Below, piece after piece: positions 60,604 to 64,000 of a stretch of DNA of 64,000 nt. The stretch covers positions 1,054,001 through 1,118,000 of the forward strand of contig NZ_LR880474.1 of assembly GCF_904066215.1 (NCBI RefSeq), in the 5' to 3' direction. Within the stretch, counting starts at the first letter, position 1. Each line of letters opens with the position of its first letter. Source of the DNA: Microbacterium sp. Nx66. Its GTDB lineage: Bacteria > Actinomycetota > Actinomycetes > Actinomycetales > Microbacteriaceae. The notes beneath the pieces were generated by a model. That model was given only the letters and a program-made list of their open reading frames with translations, ran no database searches and was not told the origin of the DNA. A program made the position numbers and the translations under genes.

Positions 60604-61848
60604 GTGCTCGACCTCACCGACGAACTGAGCCCCGTCCCGGGCGGCCCCGCGGTCGCCCCCGAATGGGAGGACCCGGGCCGCTACTGGCCGCGCTTGTCGG
60701 CGGCGACCGGGCATCTTCCGGCGCCGGTCGCGGTGATCGATCGCGAGGCCCTCCGCTACAACGCGATGGACCTGCTCGTCCGTGCGGGCGGTCTGCCGAT
60801 CCGGGTGGCGTCGAAGTCGGTGCGGGTGCGTGCGGTCCTCGATGCCGTGCTGCGCCTCCCGGGTTTCCGCGGCATCCTCGCGTTCACGCTGGAGGAGGCC
60901 CTCTGGCTCGCGGAGACGCACGACGACATCGTGCTGGGCTACCCGACGGTCGACCGGGCCGCCCTCGAACGGCTCTGCGCCGACGAACAGGCGGCGCAGC
61001 GCATCACTCTCATGATCGACGACCCGGTGCACCTTGATCTCGTCGACAGCGTTGCGGCTCCTTCGGCGCGGCCCGAGCTCCGGGTGGCGATCGACGTCGA
61101 CGCGTCCTGGCGATCGGCGCTGCTCGGACACATCGGCGTCCGCCGCTCGGCCCTCTTCTCGGCCGGTGAGGTCGCGGCGTTCGCTCGGAAGGTCGCGGCG
61201 CGCCCCGGCTTCCGTCTCGTGGGGCTGCAGATGTACGACGCGCAGATCGCGGGACAGGGCGACGCCGGCCCCGATGGGCCGCTCATCCGTCGAGTCCAGG
61301 CCCGGTCGCGTGACGAGCTGCGGGAGCGGCGGGCGGCGATCGTCTCCGCAGTCGGCGCGGTGACGCCCCTCGAGTTCCTCAACGGCGGGGGGACGGGCTC
61401 CCTCGAGTTCAGCGGCAGCGACGAGTCCCTCACCGAGGCCAGCGCGGGCAGCGGCCTGCTCGGGGGACACCTGTTCGACGGGTACCGGTCCTTCCGGCCC
61501 GCACCGGCCGCCGCGTTCGCCTTCGACGTCGTGCGCCGTCCCGCGGTGGACATCGCCACCGTGCTGGGCGGCGGCTGGATCGCCTCCGGTCCCGCGGTCG
61601 CCTCGCGGCAGCCGCGCCCGGTGTGGCCGGCGAACCTCCGCACGCTTCCGCGGGAGGCGGCCGGAGAGGTGCAGACGCCGGTGCAGGGGCCGACCGCCGC
61701 GACCCTGGGCGTCGGCGATCGCGTCTGGTTCCGTCACGCCAAGAGCGGCGAACCGGCAGAGCGCATCGCCGCCTACCACCTCGTCTCCGGCGACGAGGTC
61801 GTCGACGAGCTGCCGACGTATCGCGGCGAGGGGAAGGCGTTCCTGTGA
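60604..61848 (+). CDS. alanine racemase-fold PLP enzyme (amino acid deaminase/aldolase type)
   Basis: 414 residues. Fold-type III PLP enzyme: PVAVIDREALRYNAMDLLVRAGGLPIRVASKSVRV contains the PLP lysine in ASKSVR (about residue 72), with IDVDASWR and FLNGGGTGSLE (phosphate-binding Gly-rich loop) later, and a C-terminal beta domain ending PTYRGEGKAFL. Resembles D-threonine aldolase/D-serine dehydratase-like proteins called amino acid deaminase/aldolase. Leaderless GTG start. Its stop overlaps the sugar-lactone oxidase start by 4 bp, so the two form an operon. Confidence 0.85.
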   Translation: MLDLTDELSPVPGGPAVAPEWEDPGRYWPRLSAATGHLPAPVAVIDREALRYNAMDLLVRAGGLPIRVASKSVRVRAVLDAVLRLPGFRGILAFTLEEALWLAETHDDIVLGYPTVDRAALERLCADEQAAQRITLMIDDPVHLDLVDSVAAPSARPELRVAIDVDASWRSALLGHIGVRRSALFSAGEVAAFARKVAARPGFRLVGLQMYDAQIAGQGDAGPDGPLIRRVQARSRDELRERRAAIVSAVGAVTPLEFLNGGGTGSLEFSGSDESLTEASAGSGLLGGHLFDGYRSFRPAPAAAFAFDVVRRPAVDIATVLGGGWIASGPAVASRQPRPVWPANLRTLPREAAGEVQTPVQGPTAATLGVGDRVWFRHAKSGEPAERIAAYHLVSGDEVVDELPTYRGEGKAFL

Positions 61849-63158
61849 CGAGGATCGGCGGCACCTGGCAGAACTGGGGCCGATCGGCGTCCGTCCGCCC
61901 GGTCCGGGTCGAGCGCCCGCGCAGCCCCGAAGGCGTGCAGCGCGCCGTGCGGGCAGCGGCGCGGCAGGGGCTGACGATCAAAGCGGTCGGCGCCGGTCAC
62001 AGCTTCACCGGGATCGCCGTCGCGCCCGGTGTGCTCCTCGAACTCGACGATCTCCAGGGCCTCGTCTCGGCGGACGTCGCGAGCGGACACGTCACGCTCC
62101 TCGCCGGCACGCGGCTGCATCGCATCCCCGGGCTGCTCGCGCGCTACGGTCTCGCGATGGAGAACCTCGGCGACATCGACCGGCAATCCATCGCGGGCGC
62201 GATCTCCACGGGCACGCACGGGACCGGCGCCGGCTTCGGCGGTCTCGCCACGCAGGTGGTGGGGGTGACCCTCATCACCGCAGACGGGGAGTTCCTCCGC
62301 ATCGATGAGGCGCACAGTCCCGAGCTGCTGCCGGCGGTCGCCCTGGGGCTGGGTGCGCTCGGCATCATCGTCGAGGTGACGCTGCAGTGCGTGCCGACGT
62401 TCGTGATGCATGCGATCGACGAGCCGGTGCCCCTGGACGAGGTGCTCTCCACGATCGACGAACGCATCGCCGCGGCCGACCACTTCGAGTTCTACTGGTT
62501 CCCGCACACCGACGTGGCACTGACCAAGCGGCAATCGCGGCTGCCCGAGTCGACGCGGAGAAAGCCTCTGCCGATCGTGGGCCGGTGGGTGGACGAAACC
62601 CTTCTCGCCAACGGCGTGTACCGCGTCGTCTGCGCGGCGGGACAGGCCGTCCCGGCGATCACGCCGCCGTTCAACCGGCTCGCCGTGCGGCTCACCGGGG
62701 ACCGGGAGTACACCGACCTGTCGAACCGCGTGCTCACCCAGAGTCGGACCGTGCGGTTCCGCGAGATGGAGTACGCGCTGCCGGCCGCCGAGGTCGTGCC
62801 GGCGTTCCGCGCCCTCCAGGAGCTCATCGCACAGCGCGGCTGGCGCATCGAATTCCCCGTGGAGGTGCGGTTCGCGGCGGCGGACGACCGCTGGCTCTCG
62901 ACGGCGCACGACCGCGCGACCGCGTACATCGCGGTGCACCGGTACTGGCGGGCGGACCCGACCGTGTACTTCGGCGCGGTGGAGGAGATCATGCTGGCGC
63001 ACGGCGGCCGCCCGCACTGGGGCAAGCTGCACACGCTGACGCACGAGACCCTGCGTGACCGGTATCCCCGCTTCGACGACTTCGTGGCAGTGCGCGACCG
63101 CCTCGATCCGGAGCGCCGGTTCACGAACCGGTACCTGGAGCGGGTTCTGGGCAGCTGA
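61845..63158 (+). CDS. FAD-linked sugar-1,4-lactone oxidase (ALO/GLO family)
   Basis: 437 residues. N-terminal FAD-binding PCMH domain with GAGHSFTGIAVAPGVLLELDDL, where His48 is the candidate covalent FAD site, and NLGDIDRQSIAGAISTGTHGTG; the C-terminal ALO domain ends with HGGRPHWGKLHTL...PERRFTNRYLERVLG. Family enzymes oxidise D-arabinono-, L-gulono- or related lactones using O2 or another acceptor. GTG start overlapping the upstream stop. The partnership with the PLP enzyme is common in this lineage but its meaning is not known to me. Confidence 0.9.
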   Translation: MTRIGGTWQNWGRSASVRPVRVERPRSPEGVQRAVRAAARQGLTIKAVGAGHSFTGIAVAPGVLLELDDLQGLVSADVASGHVTLLAGTRLHRIPGLLARYGLAMENLGDIDRQSIAGAISTGTHGTGAGFGGLATQVVGVTLITADGEFLRIDEAHSPELLPAVALGLGALGIIVEVTLQCVPTFVMHAIDEPVPLDEVLSTIDERIAAADHFEFYWFPHTDVALTKRQSRLPESTRRKPLPIVGRWVDETLLANGVYRVVCAAGQAVPAITPPFNRLAVRLTGDREYTDLSNRVLTQSRTVRFREMEYALPAAEVVPAFRALQELIAQRGWRIEFPVEVRFAAADDRWLSTAHDRATAYIAVHRYWRADPTVYFGAVEEIMLAHGGRPHWGKLHTLTHETLRDRYPRFDDFVAVRDRLDPERRFTNRYLERVLGS

Positions 63159-63210
63159 TGCGCGGGCCGGCGAGCTGCCGAGTCCCCAGTCCACGTGCAG
63201 GCACCGCGTC

Positions 63211-63216
63211 TAGGAT
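63211..63216 (+). promoter_or_regulatory. probable -10 of the lemA promoter
   Basis: TAGGAT about 30 bp before the ATG; the leader carries GGGAAAGGGTGGGG. Confidence 0.5.
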
Positions 63217-63246
63217 GAGAGAAACACGGGAAAGGGTGGGGCACTG

Positions 63247-63813
63247 ATGGAATGGCTCGTGCCGGTACTGATCGTCGTCGGGGTGATCCTGCTCGTCGGC
63301 GTCTATCTCTGGGCGACGTACAACTCGCTGGTGCAGCTGAACGTCCGCGTGGACGAAGCCTGGAGCGGCATCACGGTCCAGCTCAAGCGCCGTGCCGACC
63401 TCATCCCGAATCTCATCGAGACGGTCAAGGGCTATGCCTCGCACGAGAAGGCGGTGTTCGAGAACGTCACCCGCGCCCGTGCCGAGACCCTCTCCGCCGG
63501 CAGCCCCGGTGAGGCGGGGATCGCCGAAGGGCACCTGCAGCAGGCGCTGCGCAGCCTCTTCGCCGTGGCCGAGGCCTACCCGCAGCTTCAGGCGAGCCAG
63601 AACTTCCTGCAGGTGCAGCAGGCCCTCGTCGACACCGAGGACAAGATCCAGGCCGCGCGGCGCTTCTACAACGGCGGGGTGAGGGAGCTGAACACGAAGA
63701 TCAAGGTGTTCCCCAACAACCTCTTCGCCAAGGGGCTCGGCTTCACGGAGCGCGAGTTCTTCGAGGTCGCCGACAGCGGCGCCATCTCCGAGCCGCCGCG
63801 CGTGCAGTTCTGA
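63247..63813 (+). CDS. lemA: LemA family protein
   Basis: 188 residues. One N-terminal membrane helix (about 4-24, LVPVLIVVGVILLVGVYLWA) followed by YNSLVQLNVRVDEAWSGITVQLKRRADLIPNLIETVKGYASHE and the YNGGVRELNTKIKVFPNNLFA block, both conserved in LemA proteins. The soluble part is a helical bundle, probably outside the cell. Role unclear; often next to a DUF2207 or TPM-domain gene, which is not seen here before the window ends. Confidence 0.95.
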   Translation: MEWLVPVLIVVGVILLVGVYLWATYNSLVQLNVRVDEAWSGITVQLKRRADLIPNLIETVKGYASHEKAVFENVTRARAETLSAGSPGEAGIAEGHLQQALRSLFAVAEAYPQLQASQNFLQVQQALVDTEDKIQAARRFYNGGVRELNTKIKVFPNNLFAKGLGFTEREFFEVADSGAISEPPRVQF

Positions 63814-63815
63814 TC

Positions 63816-63843
63816 CTCGCCCTCACCACACGGTGAGGGCGAG
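63816..63843. terminator. terminator between lemA and the convergent partial gene
   Basis: CTCGCCCTCACC and GGTGAGGGCGAG form a perfect 12-bp stem with a 4-nt loop, 3 bp after lemA. It overlaps the stop codon of the opposite gene. Confidence 0.85.
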
Positions 63844-64000
63844 TTCGTCTGCGGTGATCTCGACGCCTCCGCGCACGCTCCATGCGGTGCTGCGATAGGT
63901 GACCGACCGCGTCGTCCCGTTCTGTCCGGTGCCGGTCACCGTCGCCTCGAGGACGCCGTCGTCGGCGGCGAACGTCGTCGGGGTGAGGGTCACCATCGGG
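63823..64000 (-). CDS. unknown protein, C-terminal 59 residues only
   Basis: Open from the right edge to a TGA at 63823-63825. The visible part runs VTLTPTTFAADDGVLEATVT, then GTTRSVTYRSTAWSVRGGVE and ends ELALTVW. It alternates polar and hydrophobic residues like a beta-sandwich or beta-rich domain, with codon use typical of the window. No family recognised; the rest lies outside. Confidence 0.7.
   Translation of the reverse strand, partial: PMVTLTPTTFAADDGVLEATVTGTGQNGTTRSVTYRSTAWSVRGGVEITADELALTVW

Overview
The window is high-GC DNA from an actinobacterium. Gene order (mfd, mazG and hisS followed downstream by enolase, a DivIC-like divisome protein and a DUF501 protein), a long GapB-type GAPDH next to a RamB-like regulator and GTP-dependent PEP carboxykinase, many leaderless genes and very rare A/T-ending codons point to the family Microbacteriaceae, most likely Microbacterium. 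The placement is inference from content, not a database match. I see no insertion sequence, prophage, CRISPR array or rRNA.

Region 1 (1-15.7 kb) is an accessory catabolic island. A five-gene minus-strand operon (SDR, zinc alcohol dehydrogenase, aldo/keto-reductase-like protein, two tandem HSL-type esterases) diverges from a second aldo/keto-reductase-like gene. An unusual 1.1 kb repeat-rich stretch follows, then an oligopeptide-type ABC importer operon (binding lipoprotein, permease, permease-ATPase fusion, ATPase) with a TetR regulator and an alpha/beta hydrolase, then a methyltransferase-like gene and an amidohydrolase. A related sequence, TTCYA-N5/6-(G)TAGA, sits at all four promoters of this island, so the whole region is probably one regulon of the TetR protein encoded inside it. 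The substrate is unknown.

Region 2 (15.8-22 kb) looks gluconeogenic: gapB, a winged-helix protein flanked by palindromic repeats, a RamB/ScfR-type regulator and pckG. Region 3 (22-33.5 kb) holds an ABC exporter, a small HTH protein with a double operator, a HAD hydrolase, an MHS-type transporter, a phosphodiesterase, the riboflavin operon ribD-ribE-ribBA-ribH under an FMN riboswitch, a Fpg/Nei glycosylase and a GNAT acetyltransferase.

Region 4 (33.6-58.2 kb) is mostly core: mfd, a gamma carbonic anhydrase-like protein, glutamate dehydrogenase, PEP carboxylase, nhaA, mazG, hisS, small regulators and transporters, a GntR-controlled membrane operon, eno, divIC-like, DUF501, a mycosin-like protease and NDH-2. 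Region 5 (58.3-64 kb) has an unknown protein, a probable Mn2+ riboswitch ahead of an unknown membrane protein, an odd class I tRNA with anticodon UAA, an alanine racemase-fold enzyme, a sugar-lactone oxidase, LemA and a truncated gene.

The most unusual signals are: the shared operator of the catabolic island; a 54-nt inverted-repeat family at 5.6-6.4 kb; one short repeat that has entered the reading frames of both riboflavin synthase and PEP carboxylase in the same frame; the class I UAA tRNA; and the Mn2+ riboswitch candidate controlling a protein of unknown function.
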